64,000 nucleotides of DNA from Burkholderiales bacterium (GCA_947474755.1 CANJJE010000002.1:62001-126000), one strand, 5' to 3'; counted from the first letter of the stretch, positions 23,679 to 35,718 are shown. The notes: generated by a model not told the origin, from the letters alone. Made by a program: numbers and translations.

Positions 23679-25223
23679 TTACTGGTGGTAAGCCGTTTCT
23701 CCATGCGACGAGATGTCGAGGCCTTCGCGCTCTTCGTCTTCTGGAACACGCAGACCGATCACCAGATCGACCACCTTGAAGGCGACGATGGAGACCACAC
23801 CGGACCACACCACAGTGATCGCCACAGCCTTGGCCTGAATCCAGACCTGAGCTGCGATCGAGTAGTCGGCCGGAGCGACCATCGCCACGGTCACCCAGTC
23901 GGCGACGTAGCCCGGGCCACCCAGACTCGGGGCATTGAACACGCCTGTCAACAAAGCACCGACGATACCGCCGACACCGTGAACGCCGAACACGTCGAGC
24001 GAGTCATCGGCACCGAGCAGCTTCTTCAGGCCCGTGACACCCCAGAGGCAAGCGAAACCAGCCACCGCGCCGATCGCCAGCGCACCACCGAGACCCACGT
24101 TGCCGCAAGCCGGGGTGATTGCCACAAGGCCTGCGACAGCACCCGAAGCTGCGCCCAGCATCGAGGCCTTGCCTTTGATCAGCGCTTCACCGACGCACCA
24201 CGCCAGTACGGCGACGGCGGTGGCAGCAAGGGTGTTGATGAAAGCCAGCGCGGCAAAACCGTTTGCTTCAAGGGCAGAGCCAGCGTTGAAGCCGAACCAG
24301 CCTACCCACAGCAGCGCGGCACCGACCATCGTCAGCGTCAGCGAGTGGGGCGTGAACGCTTCCTTGCCGTATCCGACGCGCTTGCCAACCATGTAGGCAC
24401 CCACCAGACCCGCAACCGCCGCATTGATGTGCACCACCGTACCGCCGGCAAAGTCGAGCGCGCCCATCTGCCAGATGAAGCCGGCCTTCGAAAGCATCGA
24501 GTCGGCCACGTCGGCGCTGGCGTAGGCATCAGGCCCCATCCAGAACCAGACCATGTGAGCGATCGGCGCATAGCTGAAGGTGAACCAGATGGCCATGAAC
24601 GCCAGCACGGCAGAGAACTTCATCCGCTCGGCAAACGCACCCACGATCAGGGCACAGGTGATGGCTGCAAAAGTAGCCTGAAATGCGGCAAAGACGATCT
24701 CGGGGATGTAGACACCCTTGCTGAAGGTGGCCGCATTGGCGAACGTGCCCGCAGCGTTGTCCCAGACACCCTTCATCATCAATCGATCCAGCCCGCCAAA
24801 GAAGGCGTTGCCTTCAGTGAACGCCAGGCTGTAGCCGTACACGAACCACAACACGACGATCATCGAGAAGGTGACCATCACCTGCATCAGCACCGACAGC
24901 ATGTTCTTGCTGCGGACCAGACCACCGTAGAAGAGCGCGAGCCCCGGTATGGACATCATGATGACGAGGATGGTGGCGACCATCATCCATGCGGTGTCGC
25001 CCTTGTTGGGCACTGGCGCAGCCGCTGCAGGCGCCTCGGTCGCTGTAGCAGGCGCGGCTTCGACTGGCGGCGCAGCTATCGCCTCAGACGCAGCCTCGGA
25101 AGCAGCAACCGCCGCGACCGGTGCCGCCTCTGGCGCAGAGGCCGCAGCATCCTCGGCGAACGATGTCGCGGAGTAGCCCAGGACCGCGAGGCCCAGGGCA
25201 AGGGAAGCAATCAGTTTTTTCAT
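23679..25223 (-). CDS. amtB: Ammonium transporter AmtB
   Basis: A 514-residue Amt/MEP channel with an N-terminal signal peptide (cleavage near SFAED). An unusual Ala/Pro/Glu-rich stretch of about 45 residues follows before the first helix of the core. Family landmarks are FYGGLVRSKNMLSVLMQ, DFAGGTVVHINAAVAGLVGA with the pore His, and VFGVHGVGGIVGALLTGVF with the second pore His. It imports ammonium and should be gated by the GlnK encoded 26 bases upstream. Confidence 0.97.
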   Translation of the reverse strand: MKKLIASLALGLAVLGYSATSFAEDAAASAPEAAPVAAVAASEAASEAIAAPPVEAAPATATEAPAAAAPVPNKGDTAWMMVATILVIMMSIPGLALFYGGLVRSKNMLSVLMQVMVTFSMIVVLWFVYGYSLAFTEGNAFFGGLDRLMMKGVWDNAAGTFANAATFSKGVYIPEIVFAAFQATFAAITCALIVGAFAERMKFSAVLAFMAIWFTFSYAPIAHMVWFWMGPDAYASADVADSMLSKAGFIWQMGALDFAGGTVVHINAAVAGLVGAYMVGKRVGYGKEAFTPHSLTLTMVGAALLWVGWFGFNAGSALEANGFAALAFINTLAATAVAVLAWCVGEALIKGKASMLGAASGAVAGLVAITPACGNVGLGGALAIGAVAGFACLWGVTGLKKLLGADDSLDVFGVHGVGGIVGALLTGVFNAPSLGGPGYVADWVTVAMVAPADYSIAAQVWIQAKAVAITVVWSGVVSIVAFKVVDLVIGLRVPEDEEREGLDISSHGETAYHQ

Positions 25224-25249
25224 GGGAAGAGTTCTTTCTCGGTTGGGCT

Positions 25250-25615
<366 letters not shown>

Positions 25616-26413
25616 TCAGAACGTCTTGGACAGCGAGAGAACGCCGGTGGCACCGCTGATGGACTTGGTCAACGAGACCGCGCTGTTCGCGGTGTCGATG
25701 TCGGTATCGATGTAAGTCAAACCGGCGACAAAGCCACTGCCGAAGGTGTAGGTCACACCGAGCTTCCAGTCCGAGTAATCCTTAGCGAGCTTGGATGAGC
25801 CGATTTGCGACAGTTTGGCCGCACCCTTGAGCTTCTGGTACCCATAGTGGGCGATCAATCCGAAGCCGCCACCCAGGTCATGAGAGCCCGAAAGGTCCAG
25901 GTAATAGGAACCATCAGCATCCTTCCCGCCAAAGTTCTTTTGGGCACTGAAGAAGTCGTTGATCGGGTAGTACAGCTTGGCTGTGACCAGACCGTAGCTG
26001 GCCGCTACGTAGATCTCTTTGTTGTCGATGGTGCGAGAGTTTCTCCGCCCGCTACCAGGGTAGTAGTAGTAGAAGGCGCCGACATCAAGGGTGACGTCTC
26101 CGACTGGGTACTTGAAGCCAGCCCAGAAGTCCATTTCCAGGTTCGAGCCGTTGTAATAGGCGCTGTCGATGTTCGAATTCCAGTTGCCGAAATAGAAACC
26201 CGAGCTGTGTGCGAGATCGAACCCGCCTGACAGAGCCGGCTTCTTGTCGGATTGCGAGATGCCGCGCGTGCGGTATTCACTGGACAGCGCCATGTTTCCC
26301 GTGAACGTCCAATCCGGGGTAGGCGCCGGTGCGGGCGCCGGATCGGCGGCTTGCGCAGCCGAGAGAACCGAAGAAAGCATGGCGGCCGCGAGGGCGATTT
26401 GAGTCTTGTTCAT
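25616..26413 (-). CDS. TorF family putative porin
   Basis: A 265-residue outer-membrane beta-barrel protein. The signal peptide (MNKTQIALAAAMLSSVLSAA) is cleaved near AQAAD, then a Pro/Ala linker leads into the barrel, which starts WTFTGNMALSSEYRTRGISQSD, the TorF-like family signature. It ends in Phe, as outer-membrane proteins do. It is the first gene of the porin-glnK-amtB operon, directly behind a sigma-54 promoter, so a role in nitrogen-compound passage is inferred. Confidence 0.88.
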   Translation of the reverse strand: MNKTQIALAAAMLSSVLSAAQAADPAPAPAPTPDWTFTGNMALSSEYRTRGISQSDKKPALSGGFDLAHSSGFYFGNWNSNIDSAYYNGSNLEMDFWAGFKYPVGDVTLDVGAFYYYYPGSGRRNSRTIDNKEIYVAASYGLVTAKLYYPINDFFSAQKNFGGKDADGSYYLDLSGSHDLGGGFGLIAHYGYQKLKGAAKLSQIGSSKLAKDYSDWKLGVTYTFGSGFVAGLTYIDTDIDTANSAVSLTKSISGATGVLSLSKTF

Positions 26414-26460
26414 GGGTTCGCTTATTGAGAGTGGAGGAAGGAACTTGCAGACATGCGGTC

Positions 26461-26476
26461 TGCAGAAACCGTGCCT
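26461..26476 (-). promoter_or_regulatory. Sigma-54 promoter of porin-glnK-amtB
   Basis: On the minus strand AGGCACGGTTTCTGCA matches the sigma-54 consensus TGGCACG-N4-TTGCA with two mismatches and has the required GG-N10-GC spacing. The -12 element lies about 48 bases from the porin ATG. Confidence 0.75.
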
Positions 26477-26558
26477 GCCACCTCCTGCCCCGAAGTCATG
26501 ATTGAAATACCCGTCCAGCAAGAACTGGCGCCCCGTTTACGGGCGATGGCTCATCGCC

Positions 26559-26575
26559 TGCACCAATCTAGTGCG
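26559..26575 (-). promoter_or_regulatory. NtrC binding site
   Basis: On the minus strand CGCACTAGATTGGTGCA matches the NtrC palindrome TGCACYANNNTGGTGCA except for its first base. It is centred about 100 bases upstream of the sigma-54 promoter at 26461-26476, a normal enhancer distance. Confidence 0.75.
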
Positions 26576-26626
26576 TATTAATGTGCCCACTTCAGGGGGA
26601 ATTCAATGGTCGGGTGACGTGCCACG

Positions 26627-28168
26627 ATGATCGCCATGGCCCTTGCACTCGTTCACAGCCGCGCCCTCGACGGACTCAGCGCCGCGTCTGTGACGGTCGA
26701 GGTTCACCTGGCGAATGGTCTGCCCAGCTTCACGCTGGTGGGACTGGCCGATACCGAGGTCAAGGAGGCTCGCGAACGAGTGCGTGCCGCATTGCAGAAC
26801 AGCGCTCTGGAGTTTCCTCACAACAAGCGCATCACGGTGAACCTCGCACCGGCGGACCTGCCGAAGGAATCCGGTCGCTTCGACCTGCCGATTGCCCTGG
26901 GGATCCTGGCGGCCAGTGGCCAGATTGATGCGAGTCGCCTGAGCCACACCGAATATGCCGGCGAGCTGTCGCTGGCTGGTGATTTGCGGCCGGTACGCGG
27001 CGCGATCGCGATGGCCTTGGCACTCCGCCGTGCCGAGTCGCCACGGGCACTGGTACTGCCTGAGGCCAGTGCGCAGGAAGCCTCGCTGGTCTCGGGTCTG
27101 CGCGTACACGGTGCAGCGCACCTGCTCGACGTGGTGCGCTCGCTGCTGCCACAAGAGACCGAAGGCGCGGGCGACTTGCCGCTGGCTGCTGCCCCGCGTG
27201 TCACATCGGGGCAAACGCCAAGCAGCACGATCGACCTGCGTGACGTGAAGGGGCAGTTGGCAGCCAAGCGTGCACTCGAAGTGGCGGCAGCTGGTGGTCA
27301 CAGTGTGCTGATGAGCGGTCCGCCCGGCACCGGCAAGTCCATGCTCGCGCACTGCTTCGCAGGCCTGCTGCCAGATTTGTCTGAAGTCCAGGCGCTGGAA
27401 TCCGCCGCAGTGATCAGCTTGAACGGTCGTCCCTTCGATGCCGCGCAGTGGGCGAAGCGCCCCTTCCGCAGCCCGCACCACACGGCTTCATCGGTGGCAC
27501 TGGTCGGTGGCGGCTCACCACCGAGGCCAGGCGAAATCTCGCTGGCTCACGAGGGCGTGCTGTTCCTCGATGAGCTGCCTGAATTCCCTCGGATGGCGCT
27601 TGAAGCGCTGCGCGAGCCGCTGGAAACTGGCCGCATCGTCATTTCCCGCGCAGCCCGTCAAGCGGAGTTTCCGGCGCGCTTTCAGTTGCTGGCCGCGATG
27701 AACCCGTGTCCTTGCGGTCACCATGGCAGCACCTTGAAGGCCTGCTGCTGCTCGCCGGACACAGTGGGTCGCTATCAGGCGCGTATCAGCGGCCCCTTGC
27801 TCGACCGCATCGATTTGCAGGTGGAGGTGCCTGCGATGTCGGCCGAGGACTTGATGCAAGCACCCGACGGCGAGACATCCGCCCTCGTCGCCGCGCGAGT
27901 CGTCAGCGCACAACGCCTTCAGCACGAGCGCCAAGGGTGCCTGAATGCAGCACTGTCAGGTGAAGCACTGGAAAACCACTGCGCGATGGACGAGGCAGCC
28001 TCGCGGTTTCTGGCGACCGCTGCGTCACGTCTGTCCTGGTCGGCCCGCAGCCATCACCGGGTGCTGCGCACGGCGCGCACGATAGCCGACCTGGCCGCCT
28101 GCAGTTCGATCCAGAGCGTGCACCTGGCCGAAGCGATCCAGTACCGGCGGATACTGGCCTTGCGCTGA
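26627..28168 (+). CDS. comM: YifB/ComM family Mg-chelatase-like AAA+ ATPase
   Basis: A 513-residue protein. The N-terminal domain resembles Lon substrate-type domains (VHSRALDGLSAASVTVEVHL, PSFTLVGLADTEVKEARERV). The AAA+ module has Walker A SGPPGTGKSM, followed by PFRSPHHTASSVALVGGG, and a C-terminal Mg-chelatase-like domain. ComM homologues are hexameric helicases that drive branch migration in natural transformation. ATG codons at 26627 and 26636 are both plausible starts. Confidence 0.93.
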   Translation: MIAMALALVHSRALDGLSAASVTVEVHLANGLPSFTLVGLADTEVKEARERVRAALQNSALEFPHNKRITVNLAPADLPKESGRFDLPIALGILAASGQIDASRLSHTEYAGELSLAGDLRPVRGAIAMALALRRAESPRALVLPEASAQEASLVSGLRVHGAAHLLDVVRSLLPQETEGAGDLPLAAAPRVTSGQTPSSTIDLRDVKGQLAAKRALEVAAAGGHSVLMSGPPGTGKSMLAHCFAGLLPDLSEVQALESAAVISLNGRPFDAAQWAKRPFRSPHHTASSVALVGGGSPPRPGEISLAHEGVLFLDELPEFPRMALEALREPLETGRIVISRAARQAEFPARFQLLAAMNPCPCGHHGSTLKACCCSPDTVGRYQARISGPLLDRIDLQVEVPAMSAEDLMQAPDGETSALVAARVVSAQRLQHERQGCLNAALSGEALENHCAMDEAASRFLATAASRLSWSARSHHRVLRTARTIADLAACSSIQSVHLAEAIQYRRILALR

Positions 28169-28207
28169 GCGCCTAGCCTGCATCCGCCTGCTGAAAGCAG
28201 CAGCGGG

Positions 28208-30988
<2,781 letters not shown>

Positions 30989-31060
30989 GAGGGCATCTCT
31001 GCTGGCCGCAAACTCACCACGGCCCGTGGGTCGGGTGCGCGCGCTTGACAGCCCCCCATG

Positions 31061-31088
31061 AAAAAAGCCGACGTTTTGGCGTCGGCTT
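31061..31088 (-). terminator. Terminator after the SWIB-domain gene
   Basis: On the minus strand an AGCCGACG / CGTCGGCT stem with a 6-base loop is followed by TTTTTT. It lies about 50 bases beyond the SWIB stop and just before metH. Confidence 0.88.
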
Positions 31089-31135
31089 CTCTCGTTGAGG
31101 GAAGCTCGCGCCCCCCGTACATCCGAACCGTGAGC

Positions 31136-31501
31136 TTACTTCAGGTGCGCGCTGACCAGCTTGGTCATTTCGAACATCGATACCTGAGGCTTCTTGAAGA
31201 TTTCCTTCAGCTTCGCATCGGCATTGATGTTGGTCTTCTTGGTCGCGTCCTGGAGCTTGTGGGCCTTGATGTACTCCCACAGCTTCTTCGTCACCTCGGT
31301 GCGCGGCATCGGCGTCGAGCCGATGATCGCTGCCAGTTGCGGGCTCGGCGTGACCGCCTTCATGAACGCCGCGTTGGGTGAGCGCTTCGCGGCTGGCGTG
31401 GCGGCCTTCTTGGCCGCAGGCTTGGCCACCGCCTTCTTCACGGCTGCGGCCTTCTTTGCGGGTGCCGCTTTCTTGGCCGGAGCCTTCTTCGCAGTTGCCA
31501 T
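31136..31501 (-). CDS. SWIB/MDM2-domain protein with histone H1-like N-terminus
   Basis: A 121-residue protein. The first 40 residues or so are Lys/Ala/Pro-rich with repeated AKKA-type units, resembling bacterial histone H1-like tails. The rest is a SWIB domain (PNAAFMKAVTPSPQLAAIIG, LWEYIKAHKLQD, TNINADAKLKEIFKK, VSMFEMTKLVSAHLK). SWIB domains occur in eukaryotic chromatin remodellers, Chlamydiae and some betaproteobacteria. A nucleoid-associated role is inferred. The ATG at 31501 has a GGAGAG ribosome site; it is monocistronic with its own terminator. Confidence 0.9.
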   Translation of the reverse strand: MATAKKAPAKKAAPAKKAAAVKKAVAKPAAKKAATPAAKRSPNAAFMKAVTPSPQLAAIIGSTPMPRTEVTKKLWEYIKAHKLQDATKKTNINADAKLKEIFKKPQVSMFEMTKLVSAHLK

Positions 31502-31681
31502 GTCTGTTCTCTCCATCAAATAAGGGGTTGATGTGCCGGGCTGGCGGAGAGCCGCGTGGGCCCTCTTCGTCACAGCTGTCGTGCGCCGCCGATCGTACTG
31601 CTTGCCCTGGGCATTGAGAAGCCAGTTTCCTAGGAGAAACACGCATTCTTGAGCCCAGGACACCAGATTGTCGTGTCCGCG

Positions 31682-32668
31682 TCACGCAGAGGCGTCGCTT
31701 CGGCCGCTGTTGCCTATCCGCGGCGCCGTGCGCACACTCCACACCATCGTGATCGCGAGCACGCCCACGACAACACCGAGTGAGACCAGCACCGGGATCT
31801 TGTAGACGTCGATCAGCAACATCTTGGTACCGATGAAGACCAGGATCACGGCGAGGCCGTAGCTCAGCAGATGGAACTTCGCAGCCACTGCGGCAAGCAG
31901 GAAGAACATCGCGCGCAGGCCGAGGATCGCGAAGATGTTCGAGGTGAGCACGATGAACGGATCGTCGGTGATCGCGAAGATGGCCGGGATCGAATCGACC
32001 GCGAAGATCACATCCGTGATGCCCACAAGCGCCACCACCATGAGCAGCGGCGTGGCGATGCGCTTGCCGTTCTCGATCGTCCAGAACTTCTCGCCGTCGA
32101 AGTTCTTCGACACCGGCATGATCTTGCGCAGCAGCTTGAGCGCGGGGTTGCTCTCGAGCTCGGGCTCCTTGCCCGCCGCCCACCACATCTTGATGCCGGT
32201 GAGCAGCAAGAAGGCGCCGAACAAATACAGCACCCAGTGGAACTGCGCGATCAGCCAGCTGCCCACCAGGATCATCACCGTGCGCAGCACGATGGCGCCG
32301 ATGATGCCGATCATCAGCACCCGCTTCTGGTACGCCGGCGGCACCGCGAAGAAGGTGAAGATCATCAGGAAGACGAAGATGTTGTCCACCGCCAGCGACT
32401 TCTCGATGAGATAGCCGGTGAGGAACTCGAAAGCGCGGATGTCGGCTGTGGCGGCCACCGCGGGATCGGCGTGGTTCTTCAGGGCCCACCAGAACAAGGC
32501 GTTGAAGGCCAGACTGAGCGCCACCCAGATGATCGACCAGCGTACCGCCTCGGGCACGGTCACTTCGTGGGCGCCCTGCTTCTTCAGCACGACGAAATCG
32601 ATGAACAGTGCCACCAGGACCGAAAGCACGAAAAATCCCCACAGCCATGCGGGTGCGATAGAACTCAT
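31682..32668 (-). CDS. TerC/Alx family membrane protein
   Basis: A 328-residue polytopic membrane protein of the TerC family, Alx-like subgroup by length. Signature segments are KSLAVDNIFVFLMIF and TDVIFAVDSIPAIFAITDDPFIV, each carrying conserved membrane acids, and LRAMFFLLAAV. Members export manganese or protect against metal and alkaline stress. The start is the ATG at 32668 (MSSIAPAWLWGFFVL). A probable yybP-ykoY manganese riboswitch lies in its leader, supporting a manganese efflux role. Confidence 0.92.
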   Translation of the reverse strand: MSSIAPAWLWGFFVLSVLVALFIDFVVLKKQGAHEVTVPEAVRWSIIWVALSLAFNALFWWALKNHADPAVAATADIRAFEFLTGYLIEKSLAVDNIFVFLMIFTFFAVPPAYQKRVLMIGIIGAIVLRTVMILVGSWLIAQFHWVLYLFGAFLLLTGIKMWWAAGKEPELESNPALKLLRKIMPVSKNFDGEKFWTIENGKRIATPLLMVVALVGITDVIFAVDSIPAIFAITDDPFIVLTSNIFAILGLRAMFFLLAAVAAKFHLLSYGLAVILVFIGTKMLLIDVYKIPVLVSLGVVVGVLAITMVWSVRTAPRIGNSGRSDASA

Positions 32669-32755
32669 GAAAACTCCTGGACAAGTTGATTGGGCTGACC
32701 CAGCCGGAGGTGTCGCGCTGGTGACTGCAAGTCGCAGCACCACAGCGCTCTCACG

Positions 32756-32899
32756 AACGACCGGGTGCCAAAGAGTCTTGCGGGTGAGGACCGGCCACGT
32801 GGCGGATCTGACTGCGGGCCCGAGTCGACGGTGTTGCCACCATTGACCGTATTGACGGGCTACCGCGACGGCTTGGTGCCGTTCGCTACTCCCCCTTCA
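32756..32899 (-). promoter_or_regulatory. Probable yybP-ykoY manganese riboswitch
   Basis: The 315-base region between the TerC ATG and the divergent holin-like gene holds a minus-strand element. It starts AAGGGGGAGTAGC (32885-32897), continues GTCGCGGTAGCCCGTCAATAC and ends near GCAAGACTCTTTGGC (32767-32781). These match my recollection of the conserved yybP-ykoY segments. Genes of the TerC/Alx family are classic targets of this manganese-sensing RNA. No covariance search could be run. Confidence 0.7.
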
Positions 32900-32983
32900 G
32901 CAGGTTTGATTGTGGCGTGACTCGCATCGCTTTTCAGGCGACGTGCGCCGTTTTCTTTGCTGTCGGCGGGTTATTCTTGTCCC

Positions 32984-33337
32984 ATGAAGATCATCGTTCG
33001 CTGGCTGTTGCTGGCAGCGGCATTGCTGCTGGTTGCGTACCTGTACCCCGGCGTCACCGTCAGCAGCTTCGGCTCGGCGATGGTGGCAGCCTTCGTGCTC
33101 GGCTTGTTCAACACGCTGCTCAGGCCGATCCTGGTGCTGTTGACCCTGCCGGTCACGCTGATCACCCTGGGGCTGTTCCTGTTCGTGATCAATGCGCTGA
33201 TGTTCTATTTCGCGGCCAATGTGCTGTCCGGCTTCAACGTCACCAGCTTCACCGCCGCGCTGATTGGCTCACTGATCTACAGCCTGTGCGGCATGGTGAT
33301 CGACGTGGCGATGGAGCGGATGTTCCCGTCGGCGTGA
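32984..33337 (+). CDS. Phage holin family 4 (YvlD-like) membrane protein
   Basis: A 117-residue protein that is almost entirely four hydrophobic helices (LLLAAALLLVAYLYPGVTV, VAAFVLGLFNTLLRPILVLL, ITLGLFLFVINALMFYF, ALIGSLIYSLCGMVIDVAM). The internal NTLLRPILVLLTLPVTLITLG motif is typical of the holin superfamily IV/YvlD family. These are usually chromosomal and not linked to phage; no phage genes are nearby. Function unknown. The ATG at 32984 was preferred to an upstream in-frame start. Confidence 0.88.
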   Translation: MKIIVRWLLLAAALLLVAYLYPGVTVSSFGSAMVAAFVLGLFNTLLRPILVLLTLPVTLITLGLFLFVINALMFYFAANVLSGFNVTSFTAALIGSLIYSLCGMVIDVAMERMFPSA

Positions 33338-33369
33338 CCCCGGCCCCCCGCCGCAGCGCGCTGTCAGGC

Positions 33370-35025
33370 CTACTGGTACCCGAGCTGTTCGGTGAGCAGC
33401 TGCCTGCGCTGCGCCTCAATCGCGCGCAAGCGCGAATCGATGATCGATGACTCGACGAAGTCGGCGGCAGACTGGTTGTTGCGGGCGAGGTTCTGACCGG
33501 CGCGCAGGCGGTCGATGGCTCCGCGCAAGTCGCCCCTCGCATAGTGCGATTCGGCGTCGGCACGCAGCGACCGCAGGCTCCAGCCGAGTTGAGCCGACAC
33601 CCGGCCCAGCATGGCCCAGGCCTCCGAGTCGGGGGGGTAGCGTGCCACCCATGTCTGCAGTTGCTCGGAGATCTGCCGCAGCGCCTCATCATCCTTGTTG
33701 ATGTTCAGCGCGAGCGCGATCTGCGCTGCCAGCAGCATGACCGGGCGCGAAGTGGGCATGGCGTCAGCCGCCACCGGGCCCACCGCAGGCTTCGTCAGCC
33801 GGGTCAGAGTGGCCTGGGCGCGCTGCGCATCACCTCGCTGCAGTTGTGATTCGGTGGCCAGCAGCAGCACCGCCCGCACGGCACGGCGATCCGGTCGCTG
33901 TGTGGCGTCGGCACTCGACGCTCCTGGCGCTGCACCGCCGAGCGCCAGGTCCAGCGCCTTCTTGATCGAGGCATCGGCACGCGACCAGTCGCGAAGCAGG
34001 CTGGACGCAAGCGCTGCGGAATACGCATCGGCGAACTGATCGGTGCGCGTGGCTTGGGCGGCAGAGCTCTCGGCATCGAGGCGCTGCCAGCGTTGCAGCA
34101 CGTCGACACGCGCGTCCATCAGCACGCGCGCACGCGCCAGTGCGGCGGTGTGTTCGAGTGGGGTCGCCATCGATCCGGTCACAGGCGCGACCGCGGGCAG
34201 GACCGAATCACCACCCGCTTCCACACGGGCTCGTGCTTCGCCGATACGCTGGGTGGTCAGCGGATGGCTGCGCAGATAAGGGAAGTTGCCGCTGTCGTTG
34301 AGGCGCGAGGCCTTCTGCAACCGCTCGAACATCGAGGCCATGCCGGCCGGATCGAAGCCGGCACTCGCCATCACCGACGCGCCGATGCGATCGGCTTCGC
34401 GCTCCATGTCGCGCGAGAAGTTCAATTGGCCCTGGATGCCGACCGCCTGCCCGCTGGTGATCAACGCGCCGGCGGCGTCCCCACCGCCGGATTGGGTCGC
34501 AGCGATCACGCCGAGGATCGTTGCCGCGATGCTGATCAGCGACTGCTGCTTGCTGTTGGCAAAACTGCGCGCGATGTGCCGCTGGTTGATGTGCGTCATC
34601 TCGTGCGCGAGCACCGAGGCCAGCTCATCGCGCGTTTGCGTGATCGCCATCAGGCCCAGGTGCACACCCATGAAGCCCCCGGGCAGCGCAAAGGCGTTGA
34701 CGCTGGGGTCTCGCACCAGGAACGGACGGTAGGGGAAGCGCTCGCTCAGGTCGTCGCCCAGGTCGCCGCGCACCTGGGCTGCGGCCAGCAGCGGCTGCCA
34801 TAGCGACTGCAGATATTCGAGCAGTATCGGATCGTCGAGGTAGTCCGGATCACGCTGGATGTCGCGCATGATCGCGTCGCCCAGTTGCCGCTCGGTGGTG
34901 AGGCTGAAGTCTTCCGCAATGCTGTCGCCGAGCGTCGGCAGCCTGTTCTGTGCCTGTGCATCGGGTGACAACACAGCGGCCGTCAAGGACAGGCTGACAA
35001 CACCGAGCCCGACAGCACGCAACAT
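33370..35025 (-). CDS. M48 family metalloprotease with TPR-like C-terminus (BepA-like)
   Basis: About 551 residues with a signal peptide (MLRAVGLGVVSLSLTAAVLS, cleavage near AQAQN). The M48 domain has the zinc motif HEMTHINQRH and downstream DMEREADRIGASVMASAGFD carrying the third ligand. The C-terminal half is helical with TPR-like repeats. The architecture matches BepA/YfgC, which maintains outer-membrane protein quality in the periplasm. A TTG 14 codons upstream (35067) is an alternative start. Confidence 0.9.
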   Translation of the reverse strand: MLRAVGLGVVSLSLTAAVLSPDAQAQNRLPTLGDSIAEDFSLTTERQLGDAIMRDIQRDPDYLDDPILLEYLQSLWQPLLAAAQVRGDLGDDLSERFPYRPFLVRDPSVNAFALPGGFMGVHLGLMAITQTRDELASVLAHEMTHINQRHIARSFANSKQQSLISIAATILGVIAATQSGGGDAAGALITSGQAVGIQGQLNFSRDMEREADRIGASVMASAGFDPAGMASMFERLQKASRLNDSGNFPYLRSHPLTTQRIGEARARVEAGGDSVLPAVAPVTGSMATPLEHTAALARARVLMDARVDVLQRWQRLDAESSAAQATRTDQFADAYSAALASSLLRDWSRADASIKKALDLALGGAAPGASSADATQRPDRRAVRAVLLLATESQLQRGDAQRAQATLTRLTKPAVGPVAADAMPTSRPVMLLAAQIALALNINKDDEALRQISEQLQTWVARYPPDSEAWAMLGRVSAQLGWSLRSLRADAESHYARGDLRGAIDRLRAGQNLARNNQSAADFVESSIIDSRLRAIEAQRRQLLTEQLGYQ

Positions 35026-35163
35026 GCGCCGAGCGCTTCGGGATGAACGGGGCGGTTGGCGGATCAAGAAGGATTTCGCAGCGGTAAAGGGTTTCGGCGT
35101 GTGCGCCAGCGCAGCACCTCGTCACTATGATGCCAGCACGACATTGCTGCTTTGTTTCCTGCC

Positions 35164-35694
35164 ATGACCCCACCTGCCAAGGGCACTGCTGCTGCCTCGC
35201 CTTCGGGCTCACCCCTGACGCATTTCGATGCCACGGGTCAGGCGCACATGGTCGATGTATCGGCCAAGGCCGAAACCCACCGCATGTCCCGCGCCAGCGG
35301 CCAGATCCGCATGCTGCCAGCCACGCTGGCGCTGATCGAATGCGGCCAGGCGAACAAGGGCGATGTGCTGGGCGTGGCGCGCATTGCTGGCATCCAGGGT
35401 GCCAAGCGCACCGCCGAGCTGATCCCGCTGTGCCACCCGCTGCCGATCACCCGGGTGGCCATCGAATTCGACATCGACCGCGACGCCAGCGTCATTCGCT
35501 GCACCGCGCAGGTCGAAACAATGGGCCGAACCGGCGTCGAGATGGAGGCGCTGACTGCCGTGCAGATAGGCCTTCTGACCATCTACGACATGTGCAAGGC
35601 CACCGACCGCGGCATGGTGATGGGCGAGATCCGGGTACTCGAGAAGCGCGGCGGAAAGTCGGGCGAGTGGATCAGCCGAGATGCCGACCGCTGA
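35164..35694 (+). CDS. moaC: Cyclic pyranopterin monophosphate synthase MoaC
   Basis: A 176-residue MoaC. Key blocks are [20 protein letters not shown] near the start, [43 protein letters not shown] with the catalytic-region residues, and KRGGKSGEW at the end. It makes cyclic pyranopterin monophosphate in molybdenum-cofactor synthesis. The ATG at 35164 is preferred; a TTG four codons upstream is in frame. It converges with pglL (24-base gap). Confidence 0.97.
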   Translation: MTPPAKGTAAASPSGSPLTHFDATGQAHMVDVSAKAETHRMSRASGQIRMLPATLALIECGQANKGDVLGVARIAGIQGAKRTAELIPLCHPLPITRVAIEFDIDRDASVIRCTAQVETMGRTGVEMEALTAVQIGLLTIYDMCKATDRGMVMGEIRVLEKRGGKSGEWISRDADR

Positions 35695-35718
35695 CGTGCA
35701 AGTCGCCAGACCAGCCCG

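Noticed and set aside
28169-28207. CTGCT-GAA-AGCAG hairpin between comM and metH as a terminator
   Set aside because: The stem is only five base pairs and no T run follows on either strand.
30989-31135. Cobalamin riboswitch before metH
   Set aside because: The space is short, is taken up by the SWIB terminator, and shows no B12-box-like sequence.
32984-33337. Holin-like gene as a sign of a prophage
   Set aside because: Family 4 holin-like proteins are common chromosomal genes, and no integrase, capsid, lysin or attachment repeat is nearby.
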